From Rhodocyclaceae bacterium (lineage in GTDB: Bacteria; Pseudomonadota; Gammaproteobacteria; Burkholderiales; Rhodocyclaceae), in contig NKXK01000014.1 of the NCBI GenBank assembly GCA_004379165.1, forward strand, positions 1 to 37,810: 37,810 bases of DNA. The letters are read 5' to 3'. Positions 18,447 to 26,535 of the stretch are shown here, piece by piece (the stretch's first letter is position 1; every line of letters begins with the position of its first letter). The position numbers and the translations under genes were made by a program. A model generated the notes under the pieces. The model did no database searches. It worked only from the letters and a program-made list of their open reading frames with translations, and was not told the origin of the DNA.

Positions 18447-19597
18447 CAGTCCTTGATGCCGATCGCGGCACGGGCGGCCAGCGCGGCTTTTTGAACCTGC
18501 TCGGCGTTGTCGCCGAGCACCGTGAAATGGCCCATCTTGCGGCCCGGGCGGGCATGGTGCTTGCCGTAGAGATGCAGCTTCAGGTTCGGGATGGCGTAGA
18601 GTCTGGCCCAGTCCGGCTCGCGGTAGGTATCGCCGTCGTACCAGAGATCGCCAAGCAGATTGACCATCACCGAAGCGGAGTGCGCACGCGACTCGCCCAG
18701 CGGCAGACCGCATAGGGCGCGCACCTGCTGTTCGAACTGGCTCGTCACACAGGCATCGATGGTGGCATGGCCGCTGTTGTGCGGACGCGGGGCCATTTCA
18801 TTGACGATCAGCTGACCGCGGCTGACGAAGAACTCGACGGCCATGGTGCCGACATAGCCCAGCTTTTCGGCGATGCGGGCGGCGATTTCTTCAGCATCGC
18901 TCTTGACGCAGCCAGTGGTGCGCGCCGGCACGATGGAGACATCGAGAATGCCGCGCGTGTGCTGGTTCTCGCCAGTCGGGAAGCAGGCGATCTTGCCGTT
19001 CTGGTCGCGGGCAAGCACGACGGAGACTTCGTAATCAAGGCTCAGGCGCTGTTCGAGGACGCAGTGTTCGCCCTTGAAGTGGCCAAAGGCGATCAAGGCT
19101 TCCTCGACGTTGTCAACCGTCGCCTGGCCCTTGCCGTCGTAACCGAAGCGGGCAACCTTGAGGATGGCCGGGAAGAGGCTGGCCGGTGCCGATTTCAGGT
19201 CATTTTCCGAGTTCACCGCAACAAAGGGACCATGCGGAAAACCGTTGTCGCGCAGGAAGGACTTTTCGACGATGCGGTTCTGGCAGACAGCCACCGCGGC
19301 GGCATGCGGGCGGACCGGGACAAATTTGGCGAGGTAGTCGAGGGTATCGGCCGGGACGTTCTCGAATTCGGTGGTAATCGCGGCACAACCGGCGGCGAAC
19401 TCGTCGAGCACGGCGTAATCGCTGTAGTCGACGCAGAAATGCCGCTCGGCGATCTGGCCAGCTGGCGAATTCTTGTCCGGATCGAGTACCCAGACCTGAT
19501 AGCCCAGTTCATGGGCGGCGGAAACGAAGAAGCGGCCGAGCTGGCCGCCCCCGAGCATGCCCAGCGTTGCGGGCGGGAGAATCATCGTGTTGCTCAA
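18446..19597 (-). CDS. purK: N5-carboxyaminoimidazole ribonucleotide synthase
   Basis: PurK is an ATP-grasp enzyme that carboxylates AIR to N5-CAIR in purine synthesis, the substrate for PurE encoded next door. The 383-residue product opens with the nucleotide-fold segment LGMLGGGQLGRFF and WVLDPDKNSPAGQIA. It continues through the ATP-grasp region (KVARFGYDGKGQATV, about residues 145-160) and VNEMAPRPHNSGHATIDAC, the C-terminal metal/ATP-binding stretch (about residues 263-281). I kept the TTG at 19597 because GAGG lies 8 nt upstream. An in-frame ATG 12 nt later (19585) is the alternative. It is separated from purE by 57 nt carrying copy D of the dispersed repeat and overlaps tsaC downstream. 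Confidence 0.93.
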   Translation of the reverse strand: MSNTMILPPATLGMLGGGQLGRFFVSAAHELGYQVWVLDPDKNSPAGQIAERHFCVDYSDYAVLDEFAAGCAAITTEFENVPADTLDYLAKFVPVRPHAAAVAVCQNRIVEKSFLRDNGFPHGPFVAVNSENDLKSAPASLFPAILKVARFGYDGKGQATVDNVEEALIAFGHFKGEHCVLEQRLSLDYEVSVVLARDQNGKIACFPTGENQHTRGILDVSIVPARTTGCVKSDAEEIAARIAEKLGYVGTMAVEFFVSRGQLIVNEMAPRPHNSGHATIDACVTSQFEQQVRALCGLPLGESRAHSASVMVNLLGDLWYDGDTYREPDWARLYAIPNLKLHLYGKHHARPGRKMGHFTVLGDNAEQVQKAALAARAAIGIKD

Positions 19598-19620
19598 GAC
19601 AGCGACCTCATCGGCGTTTC

Positions 19621-19652
19621 GATTTTCGGCAGTTTTCCGGGTTCACCGCAGC
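19621..19652 (+). repeat. Copy D of the dispersed repeat, between purE and purK
   Basis: GTTTTCCGGGTTCACCGCAG, with the T-rich half GATTTTCGG ahead of it, sits 2 nt from the purE stop codon and 23 nt from the purK start. It aligns without gaps to copies A and E. It is the only copy inside an apparent operon. Confidence 0.7.
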
Positions 19653-19654
19653 AA

Positions 19655-20152
19655 TCAGACTTCCGGCAGCTTCATCGCCAGCACCTTCTCGGTCTGGGCC
19701 TGACGGAAAGCCTGCAGCCTGGCGTTGAGCGCATCGTCCTCGTTGGCCAGCATGGCAACGGCGAACAGTGCGGCATTGGCGGCGCCGGCTTCGCCGATGG
19801 CAAAGGTCGCGACCGGAATGCCCTTCGGCATCTGGACAATGGAGTGCAGCGAATCGACGCCGGACAGCGCCTTGGATTGCACCGGTACGCCAAGCACCGG
19901 CACGGTAGTCTTGGCAGCCAGCATGCCCGGCAGGTGGGCGGCACCGCCGGCGCCGGCGATGATGGCCTTGAGGCCGCGCTCACCGGCCATGGCGGCGTAG
20001 TCGAAAAGGAGATCGGGCGTACGGTGGGCGGAAACCACGCGCGCCTCGAAAGGCACGCCGAATTCCTTGAGGATGACGGCGGCAGCCTGCATGGTTGGCC
20101 AGTCGGAATCGGAGCCCATGACGACGCCGATCAGGGGTTGATAGTGGCTCAT
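19655..20152 (-). CDS. purE: N5-carboxyaminoimidazole ribonucleotide mutase (class I PurE)
   Basis: PurE converts N5-CAIR to CAIR. The 165 residues match the class I bacterial enzyme. The active-site signatures are [13 protein letters not shown] (residues about 9-21), SAHRTP (about 41-46, with the catalytic histidine), and [24 protein letters not shown] (phosphate and base binding). The ATG overlaps the folD stop codon (ATGA). With purK downstream this gives the complete two-step AIR carboxylation typical of bacteria. Confidence 0.95.
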   Translation of the reverse strand: MSHYQPLIGVVMGSDSDWPTMQAAAVILKEFGVPFEARVVSAHRTPDLLFDYAAMAGERGLKAIIAGAGGAAHLPGMLAAKTTVPVLGVPVQSKALSGVDSLHSIVQMPKGIPVATFAIGEAGAANAALFAVAMLANEDDALNARLQAFRQAQTEKVLAMKLPEV

Positions 20153-21006
20153 CGGATGCCTGCCTTTCGTTCAGCGGCCTCAATGGTATTGGCCAGCAAC
20201 ATGGTGATGGTCATCGGCCCGACGCCGCCCGGCACCGGGGTGATCTGGCCGGCGACTTCGAGACAGTCGGCGTAATCGACGTCGCCGCACAGCTTGCCAT
20301 CCGGCAGACGGTTGATGCCGACATCGATGACGACAGCGCCCGGCTTGATCATGTTGCCCTTGACGAACTTCGGCTTGCCAACGGCGGCGACGACGATGTC
20401 GGCGCGCTTCGTATGGAAGTTGAGGTCCTTGGTCTTGGAGTGGCAGACGGTGACAGTCGCACCGGCGTTGATCAGCAGCATCGCCATCGGCTTGCCGACG
20501 ATGTTGGAGCGTCCGATCACGACAGCTTCCTGGCCGGTCAGGTCGACATTGCCCTTCTCGAACATCTTCATCACACCGTAGGGCGTGCAGGGGATGAAGC
20601 GGGGCGCGCCTTGCGACAGGGCACCGACGTTCTCGGCGTGGAAGCCGTCGACGTCCTTCTCGGCCGAGATGGCTTCGAGCACTTTTTCTTCATCGAAATG
20701 CTTGGGCAACGGCAGTTGCACCAGAATGCCGTGGATCGCCGGGTCTGCGTTCAGTTCGGCGATTTTGTCGAGCACCACCTGCTGGTCGACATCCTTATCG
20801 TAGACGATCTTTTCGGAATACATGCCGATAGCCAGGCAGCCATTGACCTTGTTCTTCACATAAACCTGGGAAGCCGGGTCTTCGCCGACAAGAATGACCA
20901 CCAGACCGGGCTTGTGGCCCTTGGCGGTGAGCGTTTCCACACGGGCCTTGAAGCTCTGGCGCAGTTCCTCGGCCAGCGCCTTGCCGTCAATGATTTGTGC
21001 CGTCAT
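20149..21006 (-). CDS. folD: Bifunctional methylenetetrahydrofolate dehydrogenase / methenyltetrahydrofolate cyclohydrolase
   Basis: FolD interconverts 5,10-methylene-, 5,10-methenyl- and 10-formyl-tetrahydrofolate, providing the formyl donor used in purine synthesis. The 285-residue product has ASQVYVKNK (catalytic Tyr and Lys), [11 protein letters not shown], and [12 protein letters not shown]. The NADP-binding turn is [17 protein letters not shown], and the C-terminal signature is [16 protein letters not shown] chose ATG 21006 (MTAQIIDGK), which fits the usual FolD length of about 285. An in-frame TTG 12 nt upstream lies in the terminator T-tract. It is the first gene of the folD-purE-purK-tsaC run. 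An intrinsic terminator ends only 11 nt upstream of its start, so its promoter must be inside or before that terminator. Confidence 0.95.
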   Translation of the reverse strand: MTAQIIDGKALAEELRQSFKARVETLTAKGHKPGLVVILVGEDPASQVYVKNKVNGCLAIGMYSEKIVYDKDVDQQVVLDKIAELNADPAIHGILVQLPLPKHFDEEKVLEAISAEKDVDGFHAENVGALSQGAPRFIPCTPYGVMKMFEKGNVDLTGQEAVVIGRSNIVGKPMAMLLINAGATVTVCHSKTKDLNFHTKRADIVVAAVGKPKFVKGNMIKPGAVVIDVGINRLPDGKLCGDVDYADCLEVAGQITPVPGGVGPMTITMLLANTIEAAERKAGIR

Positions 21007-21016
21007 CGTCGCATCC

Positions 21017-21051
21017 AAAAAAAGAAAACGGGAAAGGCGCAGGCCTTTCCC
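21017..21051 (-). terminator. Intrinsic terminator after iorB
   Basis: On the minus strand, GGGAAAGGC pairs perfectly with GCCTTTCCC (4-nt loop), followed by GTTTTC and a run of seven T residues. It begins 28 nt after the iorB stop and separates iorAB from folD. Confidence 0.85.
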
Positions 21052-21078
21052 TTTGAATTGGAATGGATTTTACCAGAA

Positions 21079-21690
21079 TCAGGCGGTCACTGCTTCTACG
21101 GCACCCACAGCGGCCCGTCCGGCGGCAAACGCCTTCTGGTTGAGATCAACCATCCGCGCTCCTTTTTTCTCGAAACGCTTGAGCACGCAAGCCAGCAAGC
21201 TATCTGCCGGGAAGGGGAGATGGTCAGCGATGGCACCGAGCATGACAGTGTTGCCCAGGCGGATATCGCCGAGATCAAGCGCGATGGTCGTCGCATCGAA
21301 GGCGACGACGTGGGTACCGACCGCCTTCATCTGCCCCACCGGATCGTCGGGATAGTCGAACAGACCGAGTTCGACCACCGGCGGCACGAAGCGCGAGTTG
21401 TTCACCAGCGCAATCGCGCCCGGTCGCAACATGTGCTGCCAGCGCAAGCCTTCCGCCGCCTCGAAGGCGAGCAGCACGTCAGCCTCGCCCGGTGCGATCT
21501 GCGGCGACAGCACACGCGGACCAAAACGCAGGTGCGACGACACGACGCCGCCGCGCTGCGCCATGCCCGCGACTTCGGTTTTCTTGGCATCGTGACCAAG
21601 CGCGATGGCTGCTTCAGCGAGGATTTCGGTCGCGGTCATCACGCCCTGACCGCCGATGCCGACGACGAGGATGTTACTGGTCGCAGTCAT
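21079..21690 (-). CDS. iorB: Indolepyruvate:ferredoxin oxidoreductase subunit beta
   Basis: This 203-residue gamma-type subunit of a 2-oxoacid:ferredoxin oxidoreductase works with IorA in oxidative decarboxylation of aryl-pyruvates to aryl-acetyl-CoA with reduction of ferredoxin. The N-terminus NILVVGIGGQGVMTATEILA and the segment KKTEVAGMAQRGGVVSSHLR are the family hallmarks. The ATG at 21690 overlaps the iorA stop (ATGA). The frame is open upstream into iorA, but the family starts at the glycine-rich segment. An intrinsic terminator follows. Confidence 0.9.
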   Translation of the reverse strand: MTATSNILVVGIGGQGVMTATEILAEAAIALGHDAKKTEVAGMAQRGGVVSSHLRFGPRVLSPQIAPGEADVLLAFEAAEGLRWQHMLRPGAIALVNNSRFVPPVVELGLFDYPDDPVGQMKAVGTHVVAFDATTIALDLGDIRLGNTVMLGAIADHLPFPADSLLACVLKRFEKKGARMVDLNQKAFAAGRAAVGAVEAVTA

Positions 21691-23567
21691 GCCAGCACCT
21701 CCCCCGACTTCACCAGCTTGATCGGCGACACCGGCGCATAGTGCTGGATCGCATCCGGCGCGCAGGGCTGCACGCACAGGCCGCAACCGGTGCACACCGA
21801 CGACTCGATGCGCACGAAGGCGAGTTCGACCTCGCGACCGCTGGCCTTGACCTCCTTCCCGCGACGGGTGACGTGGATGGCCGGGCAGCCGACATCCAGG
21901 CAGTTGCCGCAACCGGTGCACTTGTCGTCGAGCACCTCGTAAGGCTTGAGCTTGTGATAGTCCTTGATCAGCACGCAGGGCTGGTCGGTGATGATCACCG
22001 AGACATCCGGCACCTTCACTTCTTCGCGGATGGTCTTGAACAGCACCGGCAACTCATACGGGTTGACCTTGTGCACGCGCTCTTCCTTGACGCCCAGCGC
22101 CTTGACGAGATTGACAAAGTCGATGCGCGGCGCCTCCTCGCCATAGATGTCGCGGCCGTTACCCGGATTGTCCTGGCCACCGGTCATGCCGACGGCACGA
22201 TTGTCGAGAAGCAGCACGGTGACATTGGCCTTGTTGTAGACCATGTCGAGCAGGCCCTGCATGCCCATGTGCAGGAAGGTCGAATCGCCGATCACGGCGA
22301 CGATGCGCTTGTCCTTGTCGGCTTCGCCACGCCCCTTGTCCATGCCGAGCGCAATCCCCATCGAGGCGCCCATCGAGACACAGGTATCCATCGCCTGCCA
22401 TGGGTGGCCGGCACCCAGCGTGTAGCAGCCGATGTCGCCGGAGATGTTGAGGTTACGGACCTGCGACAGCGTGTAATAGACGCCAAGGTGTGGGCAGGCA
22501 ACACACATCGTCGGCGGCCGCGGGAAAACTTGGGCAGCAACTGCGGGCGACATGGAGTCCGGCACATTTTCGCCCAGCAGGCGGGCAATGATCGGCTTGA
22601 TCACCGCCGGCGCCAGTTCGCCTTGCAGCGGCATGATCTCCTTGCCGAGTACCTTCAGCCCCTGCGCCTTGAGCTCGGTTTCGACCAATGGCTCGACTTC
22701 CTCGACGATGACCACCTGATCGACCAGCGCCGCCAGTTCACGGCACTTGTCGAATGGCACGGGCCAGGAAAAGCCGAGCTTGAGCACCGGCGCGTTCGGG
22801 AAGGCCTCCTTGACGTGCATGTAGGCCGGCCCGGAGGTGACAAAACCGACGCGGCGGTCGCTGCCCGGCTCGATGAGGTTCAGTGGCGACTGCTCCGCCA
22901 GCGCGCGCAGCTCGCCATCGCGCTTGAACATCAGCGGAATCCGCTTGCCGGCATTGCCTGGCACCATGACGTAGCGGGCCGGGTCTTTCTTGAAGCCCGG
23001 ACCGACACGTACCAACCGCTCGCCGACCGTGACCAGCGCCTTCACATGATTGATGCGGGTGGTCATGCGCAGGATCACGGGCACCTGAAACTGTTCTGAC
23101 AGCTCGAAGGCCGCCAGCGTCATCTCATAGGCCTCCTGCGAATCAGCCGGCTCAAACACCGGCACGTGTGCAAAGCGCCCCCAGTAGCGCGAGTCCTGCT
23201 CATTCTGCGACGACGACAGACCGACGTCGTCGGCAATCGCGATCACCAGACCGCCAACCACGCCGGTCAGCGTCAGCGTCATCAGCGCATCGGAGGCGAC
23301 ATTCATGCCGACATGCTTCATGCAGCAGAACGCCCGCGAGCCGGCGTAGGCGGCGCCAATGGCAACCTCCAGCGACACCTTTTCGTTGACCGACCACTCG
23401 GCATAGATGTCGGGGTAGGTCGAGATGACTTCGAGCATTTCAGTGGAGGGCGTGCCGGGGTAGGCGGCCGCGACCTTGACGCCGGCTTCCCAGACGGCGC
23501 GGGCGACGGCTTCGTTGCCGGACATGAGATGCCGGCTGGCGGCCGGTGCGGGCATGACTGCAGCCAT
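21687..23567 (-). CDS. iorA: Indolepyruvate:ferredoxin oxidoreductase subunit alpha
   Basis: This 626-residue thiamine-diphosphate enzyme carries the pyrimidine-binding domain at the N-terminus (AAYPGTPSTEMLEVI; EWSVNEKVSLEVAIGAA). The pyrophosphate-binding domain is around residues 400-470 (GDSTFLHMGMQGLLDMVYNK, then NRAVGMTGGQ). At the C-terminus are two [4Fe-4S] clusters of ferredoxin type: CTGCGNCLDVGC and CTGCGLCVQPC, about residues 565-610. It probably oxidises aryl-pyruvates from Trp, Phe or Tyr transamination, fitting anaerobic aromatic amino acid use; exact substrate preference is inferred from family. The ATG at 23567 has AGGAG 5 nt upstream. A -10 box TATAAT lies 32-37 nt upstream. 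The phhB gene nearby also relates to aromatic amino acids, but it is on the other strand and separately transcribed. Confidence 0.9.
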   Translation of the reverse strand: MAAVMPAPAASRHLMSGNEAVARAVWEAGVKVAAAYPGTPSTEMLEVISTYPDIYAEWSVNEKVSLEVAIGAAYAGSRAFCCMKHVGMNVASDALMTLTLTGVVGGLVIAIADDVGLSSSQNEQDSRYWGRFAHVPVFEPADSQEAYEMTLAAFELSEQFQVPVILRMTTRINHVKALVTVGERLVRVGPGFKKDPARYVMVPGNAGKRIPLMFKRDGELRALAEQSPLNLIEPGSDRRVGFVTSGPAYMHVKEAFPNAPVLKLGFSWPVPFDKCRELAALVDQVVIVEEVEPLVETELKAQGLKVLGKEIMPLQGELAPAVIKPIIARLLGENVPDSMSPAVAAQVFPRPPTMCVACPHLGVYYTLSQVRNLNISGDIGCYTLGAGHPWQAMDTCVSMGASMGIALGMDKGRGEADKDKRIVAVIGDSTFLHMGMQGLLDMVYNKANVTVLLLDNRAVGMTGGQDNPGNGRDIYGEEAPRIDFVNLVKALGVKEERVHKVNPYELPVLFKTIREEVKVPDVSVIITDQPCVLIKDYHKLKPYEVLDDKCTGCGNCLDVGCPAIHVTRRGKEVKASGREVELAFVRIESSVCTGCGLCVQPCAPDAIQHYAPVSPIKLVKSGEVLA

Positions 23568-23598
23568 GGAGGCTCCTGAAAGGAATACGAAACTTTCG

Positions 23599-23624
23599 AT
23601 TATAGGAAGCACGCCGACGCGCAA
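23599..23624 (-). promoter_or_regulatory. Candidate promoter of iorAB
   Basis: Minus strand: consensus TATAAT at 23599-23604. The best upstream -35-like hexamer, TTGCGC (23619-23624), is only 14 bp away, so the -35 is poor and an activator may be needed. The leader would be about 25 nt. Confidence 0.5.
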
Positions 23625-23709
23625 TTTGATACAGCGCAAGTGTTGTTTATTTATTTCTCTGTTTCACATCGACAGCAGGGTTGTTTCCGAGTAAGGGAAA
23701 TCCACGATA

Positions 23710-23738
23710 TTGCACAATGCGAATTTTGTTTTTACAAT
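23710..23738 (+). promoter_or_regulatory. Sigma70-like promoter of aceE-aceF-lpdA
   Basis: TTGCAC (23710-23715), a 17-bp spacer, then TACAAT (23733-23738). Transcription would start near 23745, leaving a leader of about 100 nt. The surrounding 60 bp is clearly more AT-rich than the coding regions. Confidence 0.65.
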
Positions 23739-23743
23739 GCGAA
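23714..23743 (+). promoter_or_regulatory. 10-bp direct repeat overlapping the aceE promoter (candidate operator)
   Basis: ACAATGCGAA occurs at 23714-23723 and again at 23734-23743, exactly 20 bp apart. The first copy overlaps the -35 end and the second covers the -10 box. Two helical turns of spacing would place both copies on nearly the same DNA face. The repeat is seen directly; regulation by a bound protein is inferred. Confidence 0.5.
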
Positions 23744-23763
23744 ACACGAACTAGGTGTAAACA

Positions 23764-23777
23764 CGGGGTGTGCCCCG
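23764..23777 (+). other. Small hairpin in the aceE leader
   Basis: CGGGG-TGTG-CCCCG forms a 5-bp GC stem with a 4-nt loop in the untranslated leader, about 70 nt before the start codon. It may influence leader stability; no recognisable riboswitch is present. Confidence 0.35.
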
Positions 23778-23846
23778 ACCCATGAAGCGTTAGAGTTGTC
23801 CTGCTCAACCGGCACGACAGAATGAAACCAACGTAGGAGACGAACC

Positions 23847-26519
23847 ATGGCCGACCAGCCGAATGCATTGCCCGATGTAGATCCGCAGGAAACGAAGGAA
23901 TGGATTGACGCCCTTGAAGGCGTGATTGCACAGGAAGGCGCCGAACGCGCCCACTACCTGATCGACAAGCTGATCGGCCAGGCCCGCGAGGACGGCATCG
24001 ACATTCCGTATTCGGCCAATACCGAGTACGTGAACACCATCCCGGTCGACAAGCAGCCCAAGTACCCGGGCAATGCCGACATGGAGATCAAGATCCACTC
24101 CTACATCCGCTGGAACGCCATGGCCATGGTCGTGCGCGCCAACAAGGACACCAACGTCGGCGGCCACATCGCCTCCTTCGCCTCCGCCGCCGCGCTGTAC
24201 GACGTCGGCTTCTCGCATTTCTGGAAGAGCCTCGACCATGAAACCGGCGGCGACCTGATCTTCTTCCAGGGCCACTCGGTGCCGGGCGTCTATTCCCGCG
24301 CCTTCATGCTCGGCCGCCTGACCGAAGAGCAGATGGATAACTTCCGCCAGGAAACCGACGGCAAGGGCATCTCGTCCTACCCGCATCCGTGGCTGATGCC
24401 GGACTTCTGGCAGTTCCCGACCGTCTCCATGGGCCTCGGCCCGATCCAGGCCATCTACCAGGCCCGCTTCATGAAGTACCTCGCCTCACGCGGCCTGATC
24501 GACGCCAAGAAGGCCGAACAGCGCAAGGTCTGGGCCTTCCTCGGCGACGGCGAGACCGACGAGGTCGAATCGCTCGGCGCCATTGGCATGGCCGGCCGTG
24601 AAAAGCTGGATAACCTGATTTTCGTCATCAACTGCAACCTGCAGCGCCTGGACGGACCGGTACGCGGCAACGGCAAGATCATCCAGGAATTGGAATCCGA
24701 GTTCCGCGGTGCCGGCTGGAACGTCATCAAGCTGATCTGGGGCACCCAGTGGGATGCCCTGTTCCAGCGCGACAAGAAGGGCATCCTCAAAAAACGCATG
24801 ATGGAACTGTGCGACGGCGAGTACCAGACCTTCAAGGCCAAGAACGGCGCCTACGTCCGCGAAAACTTCTTCAACACGCCGGAACTCAAGGAACTGGTTG
24901 CCGACTGGACCGATGACCAGGTCTGGCAACTGAACCGCGGTGGCCACGACATCTTCAAGATCTTCGCCGCCTATAACGCCGCCGTGACCCACAAGGGCGC
25001 GCCAACGCTGATCCTGGCCAAGACCATCAAGGGTTTCGGCATGGGCCAGGCCGGCGAGGCGATGAACATCTCGCACCAGCAGAAAAAGATGGACAAGGAG
25101 CAGATCGGCCGCTTCCGCGACCGCTTCGGCCTGCCGGTGCCGGACGACAAGCTGGAAGAACTGCCCTACCTGAAGTTTGCAGAAGACTCCGAGGAATACA
25201 AGTACATGCGCCAGCGCCGCATGGACCTCGGCGGCTTCCTCCCGTCGCGTCGCCGCAAGGCCGAGCCGCTGGCCATTCCGTCGCTCGACACCTACGCGGC
25301 GCTATTGAAGGCATCGGGCGAAGGCCGCGAACTGTCCACGACCATGGCCATCGTCCGCATCATGAACATGCTGCTCAAGGACAAGAACGTCGGCAAGAAC
25401 GTCGTGCCCATCGTGCCGGACGAGTCCCGCACCTTCGGCATGGAAGGCATGTTCCGCGCCGTCGGCATCTGGAACCAGCAAGGCCAGAACTACGTGCCGG
25501 AAGACCATGACCAGCTGATGTTCTACAAGGAGTCGACCACCGGCCAGGTGCTGCAGGAAGGCATCAACGAAGCCGGCGCGATGAGCGACTGGATCGCTGC
25601 CGCCACCGCCTACTCGGTGCATGGCGTGCAGACCATCCCGTTCTACATCTGCTATTCGATGTTCGGCCTGCAGCGCACCATGGACCTCGTCTGGGCGGCC
25701 GGCGACCAGCGCGCCCGCGGCTTCCTGATCGGCGGCACCGCCGGTCGCACGACGCTGAACGGCGAAGGCCTGCAGCACGAAGACGGCCACAGCCTGATCC
25801 TGTCGCAACTGGTTCCGAACTGCATTTCCTACGACCCGACCTTCCAGTACGAAGTCGCCGTCGTCGTGCAGGACGGCATGCGCCGCATGCACGTCGAGCA
25901 GGAAGACGTCTTCTATTACATCACCGTGATGAACGAGAACTACGAGCACCCGGAAATGCCGTTAGGCGCCGAGGCCGACATCATCAAGGGCATGTACTCG
26001 TTTAAGAAGGGCGGCGAAGGCAAGTTGCGCGTGCAACTGCTCGGTTCCGGCACCATCTTCCGCGAAGTCATCGCTGCCGCCGACCTGCTCAAGGCCGACT
26101 GGGGTGTCGACGCCGACATCTGGGGCTGTCCGTCCTTCAACGAACTGGCCCGCGACGGCCAGGACACCGCCCGCTGGAACCTGCTGCACCCGCTCGAAGC
26201 ACCGAAGCTGTCGCACGTCGAGCAGAAGCTCGCCGGCAGCGAAGGCCCGGTGGTCGCCGCGACCGACTACATCAAGCTGTTCGCCGAGCAGATCCGCCCC
26301 TTCGTCAAGAGGACCTACGTGACGCTGGGCACCGACGGCTTCGGTCGTTCCGACACCCGCGAGAAGCTGCGTCACCACTTCGAGGTCGATCGTCACTGGG
26401 TCACGCTGGCTGCACTGAAGGCGCTGGCCGACGAAGGCAAGATCGAGCGCGAGAAGGTTGCCGCCGCCCTGGTCAAGTACAACCTGGATCCGGCCAAGCC
26501 GAATCCGATGTCGGTTTAA
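23847..26519 (+). CDS. aceE: Pyruvate dehydrogenase E1 component, homodimeric type
   Basis: E1 decarboxylates pyruvate with thiamine diphosphate and transfers the acetyl group to lipoyl-E2. The 890 residues match E. coli AceE (887). The ThDP/Mg2+ motif is GDGETDE at residues 233-239, with the downstream asparagines in INCNLQR (N262, N264). The pyrimidine-domain region includes VPDESRTFGMEGMFRAVGI, and the C-terminal domain contains YVTLGTDGFGRSDTREKLR. The ATG at 23847 has AGGAG 7 nt upstream. It is first in the aceE-aceF-lpdA operon, 16 nt ahead of aceF, and is preceded by a good promoter. Confidence 0.97.
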   Translation: MADQPNALPDVDPQETKEWIDALEGVIAQEGAERAHYLIDKLIGQAREDGIDIPYSANTEYVNTIPVDKQPKYPGNADMEIKIHSYIRWNAMAMVVRANKDTNVGGHIASFASAAALYDVGFSHFWKSLDHETGGDLIFFQGHSVPGVYSRAFMLGRLTEEQMDNFRQETDGKGISSYPHPWLMPDFWQFPTVSMGLGPIQAIYQARFMKYLASRGLIDAKKAEQRKVWAFLGDGETDEVESLGAIGMAGREKLDNLIFVINCNLQRLDGPVRGNGKIIQELESEFRGAGWNVIKLIWGTQWDALFQRDKKGILKKRMMELCDGEYQTFKAKNGAYVRENFFNTPELKELVADWTDDQVWQLNRGGHDIFKIFAAYNAAVTHKGAPTLILAKTIKGFGMGQAGEAMNISHQQKKMDKEQIGRFRDRFGLPVPDDKLEELPYLKFAEDSEEYKYMRQRRMDLGGFLPSRRRKAEPLAIPSLDTYAALLKASGEGRELSTTMAIVRIMNMLLKDKNVGKNVVPIVPDESRTFGMEGMFRAVGIWNQQGQNYVPEDHDQLMFYKESTTGQVLQEGINEAGAMSDWIAAATAYSVHGVQTIPFYICYSMFGLQRTMDLVWAAGDQRARGFLIGGTAGRTTLNGEGLQHEDGHSLILSQLVPNCISYDPTFQYEVAVVVQDGMRRMHVEQEDVFYYITVMNENYEHPEMPLGAEADIIKGMYSFKKGGEGKLRVQLLGSGTIFREVIAAADLLKADWGVDADIWGCPSFNELARDGQDTARWNLLHPLEAPKLSHVEQKLAGSEGPVVAATDYIKLFAEQIRPFVKRTYVTLGTDGFGRSDTREKLRHHFEVDRHWVTLAALKALADEGKIEREKVAAALVKYNLDPAKPNPMSV

Positions 26520-26535
26520 TCGGGAGGAGACGACA

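Noticed and set aside
22060..22068. GGTTGACCT, similar to the repeat core, inside iorA
   Set aside because: Only about 9-10 bases match. The T-rich half and the CGCAG end are absent, and the sequence encodes conserved IorA residues.
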